From the NCBI GenBank assembly GCA_025980765.1, contig JAICXB010000001.1:62001-126000 (forward strand): DNA of 64,000 nucleotides, read 5' to 3'. Each line of letters begins with the position of its first letter. Position 1 is the first letter of the stretch. The stretch comes from Terriglobales bacterium (GTDB lineage: Bacteria > Acidobacteriota > Terriglobia > Terriglobales > Acidobacteriaceae). The translations under genes and the position numbers were made by a program. Under the pieces are notes generated by a model. It was not told the origin of the DNA. It saw only the letters and a program-made list of their open reading frames with translations, and made no database searches. This document shows positions 7,656 through 16,191 of this stretch, piece after piece.

Positions 7656-9329
7656 TTACCGCGTACTTTCGAGCAATGGTGAAGCATCGATGGGCAGCAG
7701 CGAGAACATGCCCGCGACGCCTTCGGGGTGAAGGAAGCGCTGCCTTTCTTCGGTGAAGCTCGCAATTTCCGCTCGGCATTGATGATCGCTCCAGCCTGCA
7801 GCGATGCCAATGCGTTCCGCGGCCGTGCGGGTGCATTCGCTGTCCCAGCATGGTCCAAGCGCGACCGGCACGCGGCGCAGCAGAATGTCGCCGAGAGTCA
7901 CAGCTGACTCATGTTGGATTGCCTCCACTGCCTCAGCGACAATGTGATCTGAGTGCGGACACAACGTCTGCTGCAGCCTGGGATCTCCGGCGGCCATGCG
8001 TGCGATGCACAGGGCTTGCCGTCCGTGCCATTCTGCGATTGCGGAGGCCGATTGCGCCGAGATGCCGGCAATCTGGGAAACGGCGCGCGACCACTGCGCC
8101 AGTGTATTTTCGATTCCCGCCGCCCGCCCGATGGCGACCATGGTTGCGCGCGGCTCCGGAACTCGCACTCCCATCATGCGCGCGCAACTCCGCGCCAGAC
8201 TGGCAGCCGTGGTGAGCTTTCCTCCAATCACGGTAATCAGGCCGGCAACGCCATCTTCCAGATGATCGTGCAGCCTGTGCCCGCGCGGGATTGCGCTCGA
8301 AGGTTCGCCGGGACTGTAGGGCAGAGGCCGTACTCCCGCATAGGTATAGCGAATGTCGGCGACAGTGACTCCGGCGCGCGGGAACAAGCGCCGGACCGAG
8401 TTCAGCAGATAAATAACTTCCGCGCTCGATGGCTCGGCGGTTCCAGGGTCGCTGGTCTGCGGCACTTCGGTGGTGCCGACCAGGACTTGACCTGCCCAGG
8501 GGATGACGAATATCTGACGGCCATCACTGACTTCCGCGTACAACGCCTGCGACGGCGCCCCAGGAAACAGCGGCAGCACGATGTGCGCGCCACGCACGCC
8601 GCCAATCAGCGGCTCCTGTTCCAAGTTGGAATCGCGCAGGACCTCATCTGCCCAGGGCCCGGTCGCGTTTACGATCCAGTCGGCCGAAATTTCGAACTCC
8701 TGCGCACTGAGGCGATCGCGAACGCGCAATCCGCGGGCTTTGCCGTCCTGCACCAGGATTTCCAGCGCCTCGGTGTGATTGCGGAGCACGGCTCCGGACT
8801 GCATGGCTTCCGCCATCCACTCAGCCACCAATCGCTCGGGAAACTCGCATTGCGCATCTTCGTAAGGGAACAGATTGAGTTCAAGTCCGCTGTCCAGCGC
8901 TGCCTCGAGCGTTGCGAGATCGTTGCCTGAGGTGCGCGTGCGCGAGCCCGAGGCGCGCCGGTACAGCCACAGCGCGGCGCGGATCGCCAGGGCATTTCGC
9001 CGCCCCAAACTGTGCGGCGGCATGGCCAGCACAAAATCCAGCGGCCTTACCAGGTGCGGGCGCTCCTTCAGCAGGCGTTCGCGTTCACGCAGCGATTCGC
9101 GAACGAGCCCGATTTCTCCGTGCTCGAGATAACGCAGGCCGCCATGAATGATGCGGGTGGCTCGGCTGGTAGTGCCGCTGGAGAAGTCCGCCTGTTCCAC
9201 CACCAATACCCTGCGACCCGCGCGCGCACACTCCCGCGCAATCGCCACTCCATTGATGCCGCCGCCGATTACGGCAACATCGAAGTGCTGTCGATCCAAT
9301 GGCTCGCGAATGGGATGCAAGTAGCTCAC
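7656..9329 (-). CDS. glpD: Glycerol-3-phosphate dehydrogenase (FAD-dependent)
   Basis: The enzyme oxidises glycerol-3-phosphate to dihydroxyacetone phosphate and passes electrons to the quinone pool at the inner membrane. The 557 residues begin with an FAD Rossmann motif (VAVIGGGINGVAIARECARA) followed by SSGTTSRATRIIHGGLRYLE, the family signature, and end with a C-terminal helical domain. The start is a GTG; no strong ribosome site is seen. The gene faces the glycerophosphodiesterase, making a functional pair for recovering glycerol-3-phosphate. No glpK or glpF is present. Confidence 0.92.
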   Translation of the reverse strand: MSYLHPIREPLDRQHFDVAVIGGGINGVAIARECARAGRRVLVVEQADFSSGTTSRATRIIHGGLRYLEHGEIGLVRESLRERERLLKERPHLVRPLDFVLAMPPHSLGRRNALAIRAALWLYRRASGSRTRTSGNDLATLEAALDSGLELNLFPYEDAQCEFPERLVAEWMAEAMQSGAVLRNHTEALEILVQDGKARGLRVRDRLSAQEFEISADWIVNATGPWADEVLRDSNLEQEPLIGGVRGAHIVLPLFPGAPSQALYAEVSDGRQIFVIPWAGQVLVGTTEVPQTSDPGTAEPSSAEVIYLLNSVRRLFPRAGVTVADIRYTYAGVRPLPYSPGEPSSAIPRGHRLHDHLEDGVAGLITVIGGKLTTAASLARSCARMMGVRVPEPRATMVAIGRAAGIENTLAQWSRAVSQIAGISAQSASAIAEWHGRQALCIARMAAGDPRLQQTLCPHSDHIVAEAVEAIQHESAVTLGDILLRRVPVALGPCWDSECTRTAAERIGIAAGWSDHQCRAEIASFTEERQRFLHPEGVAGMFSLLPIDASPLLESTR

Positions 9330-9429
9330 CTAGCGAAGTAAGATGCAGAGTAGAACACTCGTGTGTTGACTTCCTACAGCTTTCTCGATGTCGGAACGAG
9401 GAAAATTGCTGCTATCGAGGAGAACGCCA

Positions 9430-9924
9430 ATGCCAGAAAAGCGGTTCAAAGCGGGAGACGGCCCATTTCGGTTCAAAGTGAAGCTTAAGGGCGCCGAAGG
9501 AAGCGAAGTCGCGGCCTTTCACCCTCCTTTCGCTGTGCCGGAAGTTTTTGGGACAAAGGCTCGTGTACCCGTGCGGGGCACTATCAACGGCTTTCCTTTT
9601 CGCAGCTCTCTGTGCAATATGGGCAGCGGGCACATGATGGTCGTCAACAAAACCCTGCGGAATGGAGCGAAGTGCAAGGCCGGAGACGTGGTGGATGTCG
9701 TCCTGCAACGCGATCGCGAGGACCGTGTCGTTGACGTTCCCGGATACCTCAGCAAAGTGATTGCCGCCGATAAGGCAGCGCAGGCAACCTGGGATTCGCT
9801 GTCATTTACCCACAAGAAAGAATGGGTACGGGCCATCGAAGAAGCCAAGAAAGAGGAGACACGCCAGGCGCGTATTCAGAAGATGATGAGCGCCATGAGA
9901 GCCGGAAAGCGGATCGGGGCCTAG
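9430..9924 (+). CDS. YdeI/OmpD-associated family protein (DUF1905)
   Basis: A 164-residue cytoplasmic protein. The DUF1905 domain covers roughly residues 5-95 (PVRGTINGFPFRSSLCNMG, GDVVDVVLQRD). The C-terminal YdeI-like helical tail has the typical WDSLSFTHKKEWVRAIEEAK. The ATG at 9430 is preferred over one at 9388 because GAGGAG lies six to seven bases upstream and the domain begins directly after it. The function of the family is unknown. Its stop codon overlaps that of the convergent epimerase gene. Confidence 0.85.
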   Translation: MPEKRFKAGDGPFRFKVKLKGAEGSEVAAFHPPFAVPEVFGTKARVPVRGTINGFPFRSSLCNMGSGHMMVVNKTLRNGAKCKAGDVVDVVLQRDREDRVVDVPGYLSKVIAADKAAQATWDSLSFTHKKEWVRAIEEAKKEETRQARIQKMMSAMRAGKRIGA

Positions 9925-10892
9925 GAAGGCATGCCCCTGGCCGTCATTGTCAGCACCGCTTGTTTGTACCACTCGACGGTGCGGCGCAGGCCTTCTTCAA
10001 ATCCAACCGTTGGCTGATAACCAAGAGCCTGATGGGCTTTCGAGATGTCCGCGAGTGAATGCTTCACATCTCCGGCGCGCGGCTCCTGATATTCCGGATT
10101 GCGGGAATATCCAATGATCGCGCTCAGCATTTTGAACGTCTGATTCAATGAAAAGCGAGTGCCTGTGGCAACGTTGAAGACGCGTCCATTCACTTTTTCC
10201 GCCAGAGCGGCGCAGGCCAGCAGGTTGGCATTGACGGCATTATCAATGTAAGTGAAATCGCGACTTTGCTCGCCATCTCCGAAGATGGTGCAAGGTCTGT
10301 CCGCCAACATCTGGGTGATGAATTTTGCGAGGACGCCCGAGTATGGCGAGGTTGGGTCCTGTCGCGGGCCGAAGATGTTGAAGTAGCGCAACGACACGGT
10401 TTCCATGCCATAAACGCGCGAAAACGAAGTTAGGTAGAGTTCCCCGCAGAGCTTCTGCACGGCGTAGGGTGAAATCGGGTTGGGCATCATGCCTTCGTGC
10501 TTGGGCAATGCCGGAGTATCTCCGTAGGCGGAAGATGAGGCGGCATACACCACGCGTTTTACTCCGGCATCTCGCGCGGCGATCAGCAGGTTGAGCGTTC
10601 CGGTGATGTTGCTCTCGTGGCTGGTGACAGGATCCAGCACTGATTTAGGAACCGATGGAATGGCGGCCTGGTGTAGCACGTAATCCACGCCGCGGCAGAC
10701 GTCTTTCACTCCTGTAGCATCGAGCAGGCTCAGTTCGCGAAACTCGATCTTTCCCTTGAGCTCTTCCAGGTTTTCACGCTTGCCGGTTTGGAAGTTATCG
10801 AAGCCGCGCACCGTCTCTCCGCGACGAACGAGTTCGCGGGCCAGGTTCGATCCAATAAATCCGGCGATTCCCGATATGAGATATGTGGCCAT
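9921..10892 (-). CDS. NAD-dependent nucleotide-sugar epimerase/dehydratase
   Basis: An extended short-chain dehydrogenase/reductase of 323 residues. It has the NAD motif GIAGFIGSNL at the N-terminus, the active-site Ser region AASSSAYGD and the catalytic YAVQK. The overall pattern (AAIPSVPKSVLDP, LRYFNIFGPRQDP) is close to UDP-GlcNAc/UDP-GalNAc C4-epimerases of the WbpP/TviC type. UDP-glucose 4-epimerase is an alternative. It would supply sugars for envelope polysaccharide. No glycosyltransferase genes are adjacent. Confidence 0.88.
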   Translation of the reverse strand: MATYLISGIAGFIGSNLARELVRRGETVRGFDNFQTGKRENLEELKGKIEFRELSLLDATGVKDVCRGVDYVLHQAAIPSVPKSVLDPVTSHESNITGTLNLLIAARDAGVKRVVYAASSSAYGDTPALPKHEGMMPNPISPYAVQKLCGELYLTSFSRVYGMETVSLRYFNIFGPRQDPTSPYSGVLAKFITQMLADRPCTIFGDGEQSRDFTYIDNAVNANLLACAALAEKVNGRVFNVATGTRFSLNQTFKMLSAIIGYSRNPEYQEPRAGDVKHSLADISKAHQALGYQPTVGFEEGLRRTVEWYKQAVLTMTARGMPS

Positions 10893-11042
10893 GAATTGTC
10901 TGTTCCTGAAGCTTGCGAGTAATCACATTCGCTCAAACTAGCTTAGCAGTGAGTCTCGAACGGGAGCAGGGTTTGGGGAGACGGGAGACGCAGCCAGCCG
11001 CGGCGGGCGTCTCTACCAGCGTTGGTGAGACACAAAAGAGGC

Positions 11043-11122
11043 CAAAAAAATTAAAGGCGCCTCAGACCCGAGGGTCTCGAAGCGCCCGGCAGCCCTCCCC
11101 CAGAACTGCCTACGACCGGAGA
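11043..11122 (-). ncRNA. Candidate structured RNA or attenuator ending in an intrinsic terminator
   Basis: Within the 375-bp gap upstream of the epimerase the minus strand carries a -10-like TACTAT (11123-11128) and a hairpin with GGCAG/CTGCC arms (11088-11110). A 14-bp hairpin with one bulge follows (11056-11086; arms GGCGCTTC/GAGGCGCC and AGACCC/GGGTCT), then a T-rich run (11044-11055). This has the form of an intrinsic terminator about 150 nt before the epimerase start. It could be a free small RNA or a leader that controls the epimerase. I do not recognise a known riboswitch class. A further hairpin lies at about 11010-11032. Confidence 0.4.
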
Positions 11123-11267
11123 ATAGTAGGACTCACCAGCCCTGTAAAGAACCCTCTGGTAACTTTGAAGTAACTCAATTTCAGTTACCGATGAGTTCTG
11201 CAAAAGCCGAAGATTCAAGGGTTTGCAGCCCTGAAGCTGCGCAGCTTCGAACTACGAAGCTTTCAAG

Positions 11268-12002
11268 TCAGGATCTCACCTGGAATTCGGCCAGCAAGGG
11301 CAGATGGTCCGAGGCGATCAGGGATAAGCGGGTGCGAATTACCTGAAAGCTGATCGGCTCCAGCGCCTGATCGTAGTACACGTGGTCGAGATCCAAAATG
11401 GGAAGCGGGCCGGGAAAGCTGCCCTTGCGGCGGTAATAATCGCGCATGTGAATGCGTTGGAACTGGCCGGCCATCAGCTCCGAAGTCAGTCCGCGCATCC
11501 ACTCGTTGAAATCTCCGAGGATGATGCGGGGGCCCGTGTGAGCAGCGGCGTTCAGCATTCGATCGCTCAAGAGCTGCGGTCCCTGCCGCTGTCGTTCGCG
11601 GTAACTGGTTCCCAAGTGGACGTTGAATAGGTGCAATAGCTCTCCATTGGCAAGCCGGAGATCGGTGCGCAAGCATCCGCGCGGCTCGCGCCGTGCCCAG
11701 GTGAGGTTGTAGTTCTCACTGCTCGCAAGCGGCAGCCGCGTGAGCGTGGCATTGCCATAGTGGGCGCCGCGCAGATCGCGATTGCGGCCAAAGACAACCC
11801 GATATTTCCCGGGAAGATTGTCGGCTATGGCCTGCGCCTGGTTCGCTCCCCGCAATGGTGAGGCGTCTACGACTTCCTGCAGCGCGATGCAATCGGCATC
11901 GAGTTCCGCCAGCACCCGTGCGATGCGCGCGGGAGAGACGCGCCGGTCCCATCCCCGGCATTTGTGCACGTTGTAGGTGCAGACACGAATGTGTGCCGAC
12001 AT
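11268..12002 (-). CDS. Endonuclease/exonuclease/phosphatase family protein
   Basis: The 244-residue protein has the metal-dependent phosphodiesterase fold of the EEP superfamily: CTYNVHKCRGW, a conserved glutamate in IALQEVVD, LFNVHLGT, the GDFNEW motif and the terminal SDHLPLLAEF. Members cut nucleic acids or phospholipids. The gene starts immediately after the stop of the phospholipase-D-like gene (no gap), so the two form an operon. That coupling favours a role in phospholipid or headgroup metabolism, but this is inference. No signal peptide is evident. Confidence 0.87.
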   Translation of the reverse strand: MSAHIRVCTYNVHKCRGWDRRVSPARIARVLAELDADCIALQEVVDASPLRGANQAQAIADNLPGKYRVVFGRNRDLRGAHYGNATLTRLPLASSENYNLTWARREPRGCLRTDLRLANGELLHLFNVHLGTSYRERQRQGPQLLSDRMLNAAAHTGPRIILGDFNEWMRGLTSELMAGQFQRIHMRDYYRRKGSFPGPLPILDLDHVYYDQALEPISFQVIRTRLSLIASDHLPLLAEFQVRS

Positions 12003-13268
12003 CTATTGCTGGCGCTGGAAAAACCAGCCGACCGACTCGAACGCCCGTTCCCAAATTGGGCGATGTTGCCAGTCCTGGTAGGTGACGCGGCGACTCTGGG
12101 ACAAATCCTTCTGAAAATCCTGGGTAAGCCGCGCCGCCAGCTCCGGACTGCGAGCCGCCAGGTTCACTTCGTCGTTGATGCCGAAGGAGCGATTGTCCAT
12201 GTTGGTGGAGCCGACCACCGCCCACTGGCCGTCCACGATCAGGATCTTGGCGTGAATCATCGTCGGAGTGTACTCATAAATTTCCGCGCCCGCCTGCAAC
12301 AAATCGCCATAGAGCGCGCGGCCGGAGTTACGCGTCATCATGTGATCGCTCTTGTGCCCGGGCGTGAGGATCTTGATCTCGACTCCGCGTTCTTTGATGG
12401 CCTTAAGCATTTCATTGCGCAGAGAAGTGTCGGGCAGAAAGTACGGAGTGGTGATGTAGATCGATTTGCGCGCCGAACCCAGCAGCGCCTGAAACAGGAC
12501 GTGAGCGCGAGTCGAGCCGCCCAGCGATGGACTGCTATCCACCACGAGCGTTCGCGCGTTTCCATCACTTGGCGGAACCGGGAAAAATTGCGCTCCGGCG
12601 AGAATCTCTCCGGAGGAATTCAGCCAGTTTTCCAGAAAGACGCTCTGCAGTCCTTCAACGGCTTCGCCGTGGACGCGGCACACCGTATCGCGCCACCGAG
12701 GCTGCTTGTGCTTGGGAAGGAGCCACTGATCGTCAATGCCGGCGCCGCCGATGAATCCAATCTCGCCATCGACGATGAGCATCTCGCGGTGCGTGCGGTT
12801 GTTCACGCGTGTCCAGTTGTTCCAGCGCAGCGGGTGGTACCACTCCATTTTCCCTCCGGCATCGAGTATGGGCTTGAAGTAGCTCTTCGGAGTGCTGAAG
12901 CTGCCCATGGCATCTACGACTACCCGCACTTCCACTCCCGCGCGCGCCCGCTCGCTCAACGCAGAGAGGAAGCGTTGCGCCACCTCGCCGCGATGGAAAA
13001 TGTAGGCTTCCAGATTGACGTTGTGCCGAGCGCTACGAATGGCCTCGAGTTCAGCCTGATAGAAGTTCTCGCCATTGTCGAGGACGTCGATTGCGCCGGC
13101 GCCTTGCAGTTTGGTGTCGGTCATGGCCTCGAGCTGCCGGGCAAACTCGCCCGAATCAACGGAACCATCCGGTGACTCTGCCAGGTGATATTTGGGCGCC
13201 GGCTGCAGCAGGACGATCAGCGCCCAGGCAATTGCGACGATCAGAACGACGATCCCCAATGTGCTCAT
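12003..13268 (-). CDS. Phospholipase D / cardiolipin synthase family protein
   Basis: It probably joins or cleaves phospholipids at the inner membrane. After one N-terminal membrane segment (LGIVVLIVAIAWALIVLL) come two PLD domains. The second has a normal HKD motif (HAKILIVDGQWAVVGSTN). The first reads HREMLIVDGEIGFIGGAG, with glutamate where lysine is expected. The start is uncertain. ATG 13268 sits just before the membrane helix. ATGs near 13367 and at 13478 would add a basic tail, and the frame runs still further into the divergent pntAA gene. None has a good ribosome site. It is coupled to the EEP gene downstream. Confidence 0.82.
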   Translation of the reverse strand: MSTLGIVVLIVAIAWALIVLLQPAPKYHLAESPDGSVDSGEFARQLEAMTDTKLQGAGAIDVLDNGENFYQAELEAIRSARHNVNLEAYIFHRGEVAQRFLSALSERARAGVEVRVVVDAMGSFSTPKSYFKPILDAGGKMEWYHPLRWNNWTRVNNRTHREMLIVDGEIGFIGGAGIDDQWLLPKHKQPRWRDTVCRVHGEAVEGLQSVFLENWLNSSGEILAGAQFFPVPPSDGNARTLVVDSSPSLGGSTRAHVLFQALLGSARKSIYITTPYFLPDTSLRNEMLKAIKERGVEIKILTPGHKSDHMMTRNSGRALYGDLLQAGAEIYEYTPTMIHAKILIVDGQWAVVGSTNMDNRSFGINDEVNLAARSPELAARLTQDFQKDLSQSRRVTYQDWQHRPIWERAFESVGWFFQRQQ

Positions 13269-13476
13269 GTGATGACGCCGCCGGAAGACTTTCTGGGTCT
13301 TGTGGAGTTTGAGTCCGCGATGCGCCCGCTCGTGAGCTGCCGGATTGGCCGCGGGCATTGGCATTGCTGGTTTGATGCCGGCCAGAGCGGTCGAGTTCGA
13401 TTTGTCCCCACTTCTACTCTTCCGCAGAACGGAGTGACTCGTTACACTTAGGTGCTCAGCAAGATTCGGAGAATTC

Positions 13477-14625
13477 ATGCGAATTGTGGTTTTACGGGAG
13501 ACGCTGCCAGGCGAAGCGCGGGTCGGGCTGGTGCCCGAATCAGTCAAGAAGCTCGCAACGCAAAAGATCGAGATTGCGATTGAAGCGGGCGCGGGTGAGG
13601 GCGCAGGATTCAACGACTCCGATTACCAAGCCGCCGGCGCCAACGTCACTACCGAGCGCTCGCAACTTCTGCCTGCCGCCGACGTGCTGATTGCGGTGCA
13701 GCGGCCGTCAGCGTCATATATGGCGGCCATGCGTCCGGGCTCGGTGCTGATCGGCTTCCTCCGCCCCCTCGACGAACCCGCGGAACTGGCTCCGGCAATC
13801 GGGCTCAAGCTCACGACATTTGCGGTCGAGCTCATTCCGCGCATCACGCGGGCGCAGGCCATGGACGCGCTGTCTTCTATGGCAACCGTAGTTGGCTATA
13901 AAGCAGTATTGATTGCCGCCGAGCATCTGCCGCGCATGTTTCCCTTGCTGATGACTGCTGCCGGCACCGTTGCGCCGGCGCGGGTTCTGGTCCTGGGCGC
14001 GGGAGTTGCAGGCCTGCAGGCAATCGCAACCGCACGCCGACTGGGAGCGATCGTAGAAGCCTACGATGTGCGGGCGGCCGCAGGCGAGCAGGTGAAATCT
14101 CTCGGCGGGAAATTTCTCGAAGTGGACCTTGGCGGAATCGCCACCGAAGATGCCGGAGGCTACGCGCGTGAACTCTCTCCGGAGGCGTTGCAGCGCGGGA
14201 TTGAGTTGGTGACAAAACACGCGAAAACTGCTGACGCCGTGATCACCACGGCCGCGGTTCCCGGGCGGCGCGCGCCGCTGATGCTCACCGCCGAAGCTGT
14301 AAATGGCATGCGTCGCGGATCGGTAGTAATCGATCTCTCTGCCAGCACCGGTGGAAACGTGGCCCTCAGCCGGCCCGACGAAGTGGTGGTCACAAACAAC
14401 GGCGTCACCATTCTTGCGCCGCTGAACCTTGCCGCCACAGTCCCGTATCACGCAAGTCAGCTTTTCTCCCGTAATATGACTTCGTTCATTCAACTGCTCA
14501 ACAAGGATGGACAGCTCAATATCGACATGACCGATGACGTGGTCGGCGCTTCGTGTGTGACGCATCAGGGGCAGGTGGTGAACCCGCGCGTCGCTTCGGC
14601 GTTGTCGGTGTCGGCGGCGAAATGA
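13477..14625 (+). CDS. pntAA: NAD(P) transhydrogenase alpha subunit part 1
   Basis: This is the NAD(H)-binding domain I of proton-translocating transhydrogenase in its split form (PntAA). The 382 residues begin RIVVLRETLPGEARVGLVPE and contain the nucleotide-binding VLGAGVAGLQAIATARRLGA followed by EAYDVRAAAGEQVKSLGGKF, typical of PntAA rather than alanine dehydrogenase. There is no membrane segment. The ATG has GGAG six bases upstream. The partner subunits PntAB and PntB, which complete the proton pump, are not adjacent; the next gene is an aminotransferase. Confidence 0.85.
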   Translation: MRIVVLRETLPGEARVGLVPESVKKLATQKIEIAIEAGAGEGAGFNDSDYQAAGANVTTERSQLLPAADVLIAVQRPSASYMAAMRPGSVLIGFLRPLDEPAELAPAIGLKLTTFAVELIPRITRAQAMDALSSMATVVGYKAVLIAAEHLPRMFPLLMTAAGTVAPARVLVLGAGVAGLQAIATARRLGAIVEAYDVRAAAGEQVKSLGGKFLEVDLGGIATEDAGGYARELSPEALQRGIELVTKHAKTADAVITTAAVPGRRAPLMLTAEAVNGMRRGSVVIDLSASTGGNVALSRPDEVVVTNNGVTILAPLNLAATVPYHASQLFSRNMTSFIQLLNKDGQLNIDMTDDVVGASCVTHQGQVVNPRVASALSVSAAK

Positions 14626-14671
14626 AGTAGCTGGACCAGCTTCGCCCGGCGCTGCGTAGCGTAAGCTGGAA

Positions 14672-14738
14672 CCCGATCAGGGATTTTGATCGGGTGATCG
14701 GGTGATTTGAAATCACGAAATCGCGAAATCACAAATCG
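14672..14738. repeat. CGGGTGAT/GAAATCGC intergenic repeat
   Basis: Between pntAA and the aminotransferase lies a cluster of 8-bp units related to CGGGTGAT and GAAATCAC/GAAATCGC, preceded by a perfect 8-bp hairpin (CCCGATCA/TGATCGGG). The same units recur at 15956, 22114, 31861 and 61713. Confidence 0.7.
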
Positions 14739-14774
14739 TCCACGCTGATTGCGTGCCAAAAAATCGAGGTTCTT

Positions 14775-15929
14775 ATGATCTCTCGCAGGCGTTTTCTTCA
14801 ATCGCTGGGGGTTGGCGCGGCCGCGGGTGCGGCGCTGGCTTCTGCGCCGTTCTCATTGGAGGCCTTTGAGCCATCACGGCATGGGCAGGCCGTGGACGCG
14901 AAGAGCGCGCTGGGCGCAAACCGCGCATCGGCAGTCCTGCTCAACAGCAACGAGAACGCGTATGGTCCGCTGCCGAGCGCGAGCAAGATCATGCAGCAGT
15001 CGCTCGCCTGGGCCAATCACTATCCCGACTTCGATTACGACGCGCTGGTGCTTGCCATCGCCGATTCCCATAAAGTGAAGCCGCATCAGGTGCTCACTGG
15101 CTGCGGATCAACTGAGATCCTGCGCACTTCTGCGGTGACGTTTCTCGGGCCAGGCAAAAAGCTGGTCGTGGCTTCGCCAACGTTTGAGGCCATAGGAGAG
15201 TACGCGCGCGTAACCGGAGCCGAAGTAGTGAAGGTGCCGCTCACCAGCGGCTACGCGCACGACCTCGACGCCATGCTGGCGCAGGCCGCGAGCGCCCCTT
15301 CGCTGATTTACATCTGCAACCCCAATAACCCGACTGCCAGCCTGACGCCGCGCAAGGATCTGGAGACCTTTGTGGCCAAGCTGCCCGCCAACAGTTACGT
15401 TCTGATTGACGAGGCTTATCATCACTTCGCCACCGAGTCGCCGGAGTACGTTTCATTCTTAGAAAAGCCAATCGATGACCGGCGGGTGATCGTTGCGCGC
15501 ACATTTTCCAAGATCTACGGAATGGCGGGCATGCGGCTAGGGTACGGCGTCAGCGCTCCCGAAACGGCACAAGTTATGCGCCGCTGCCAGTTGCAGGACA
15601 ACGTGAACATGGTCGCAGCGCAGTCGGGGCTGGCATCTCTCCAAGATCCCGAGGCAATGCATTCTGCCGCGCGTCGCAATGCCGCTGACCGTCAGGAATT
15701 CTTCTCCCAGGCTGCTCGCCGCGGGCTGAAGCCGATCCCCTCTTACGCGAATTTCGCGATGATGGACGCCAGCCACCCGGCCACGCAGGTTGCAAGTTAT
15801 TTCAAGAGCAAAGGAATCCTGATCGGCCGCCGCTTCCCTCCCATGGATAATTTCGTGCGCATCTCATTTGGCCTACCTCAGCAAATGCAGCAATTCTGGA
15901 AGGTCTGGGACGGAATGAAGACGACCTGA
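14775..15929 (+). CDS. Tat-exported histidinol-phosphate aminotransferase-like protein
   Basis: A fold-type I PLP-dependent aminotransferase of 384 residues, most like histidinol-phosphate aminotransferase (HisC). It has LLNSNENAYGPLP, YICNPNNPTAS, VLIDEAYHHF and the PLP-binding K246 in TFSKIYGMAGMRLGYG. It starts with a twin-arginine signal (ISRRRFLQSLGVGAAAGAAL) and a probable cleavage site near residue 30, so it is predicted to be exported folded with its cofactor. The ATG has GAGGT upstream. A biosynthetic HisC would not be exported, so its substrate is unknown. Confidence 0.85.
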   Translation: MISRRRFLQSLGVGAAAGAALASAPFSLEAFEPSRHGQAVDAKSALGANRASAVLLNSNENAYGPLPSASKIMQQSLAWANHYPDFDYDALVLAIADSHKVKPHQVLTGCGSTEILRTSAVTFLGPGKKLVVASPTFEAIGEYARVTGAEVVKVPLTSGYAHDLDAMLAQAASAPSLIYICNPNNPTASLTPRKDLETFVAKLPANSYVLIDEAYHHFATESPEYVSFLEKPIDDRRVIVARTFSKIYGMAGMRLGYGVSAPETAQVMRRCQLQDNVNMVAAQSGLASLQDPEAMHSAARRNAADRQEFFSQAARRGLKPIPSYANFAMMDASHPATQVASYFKSKGILIGRRFPPMDNFVRISFGLPQQMQQFWKVWDGMKTT

Positions 15930-15955
15930 GTTCTTGGTCATTGAGACTCTGCTGT

Positions 15956-16096
15956 ATCGGGTGATCGGGTCATCGGGTGATCGGGTCATTGAAAAACAAT
16001 GCACCTCAGTGTTCCTGGCATGCCAGCAAAGGCATCAGCAATCGCGTGAACTCGGTTTCACTTCGCCCGATGACCCGATCGCCCGATGGCCCGATT
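15956..16096. repeat. Inverted pair of CGGGTGAT repeat arrays
   Basis: Four or five tandem units of ATCGGGTG/ATCGGGTC (15956-15990) face a reverse-complement array of CCCGATGG/CCCGATGA units (16065-16096) across about 75 bp. The arms could pair into a long stem in the 262-bp gap before the GlsB-like gene. Confidence 0.7.
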
Positions 16097-16191
16097 TCTT
16101 CCGTGCTCGATTCTCGCCTTAGCCTGTCATCTCCCCCAATTGCCCACTCATCCTAGTAGCAACGAAAGCTTCCATCTGGGAGGAGGGAACC

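Noticed and set aside
7463-7756. Possible small protein in the dispersed repeat (with a partner frame at 60918)
   Set aside because: The two copies differ mainly by amino-acid-changing substitutions, so protein-level selection is not supported.
7953-8930. 325-codon plus-strand frame opposite glpD
   Set aside because: Antisense to a conserved gene; no start context or recognisable domain.
11964-13175. 403-codon plus-strand frame opposite the phospholipase-D-like gene
   Set aside because: Antisense shadow; the minus strand encodes the recognised PLD domains.
13477-14625. Alanine dehydrogenase instead of PntAA
   Set aside because: The EAYDVRAAAGEQVKSLGGKF segment after the nucleotide site and the overall pattern fit transhydrogenase domain I better.
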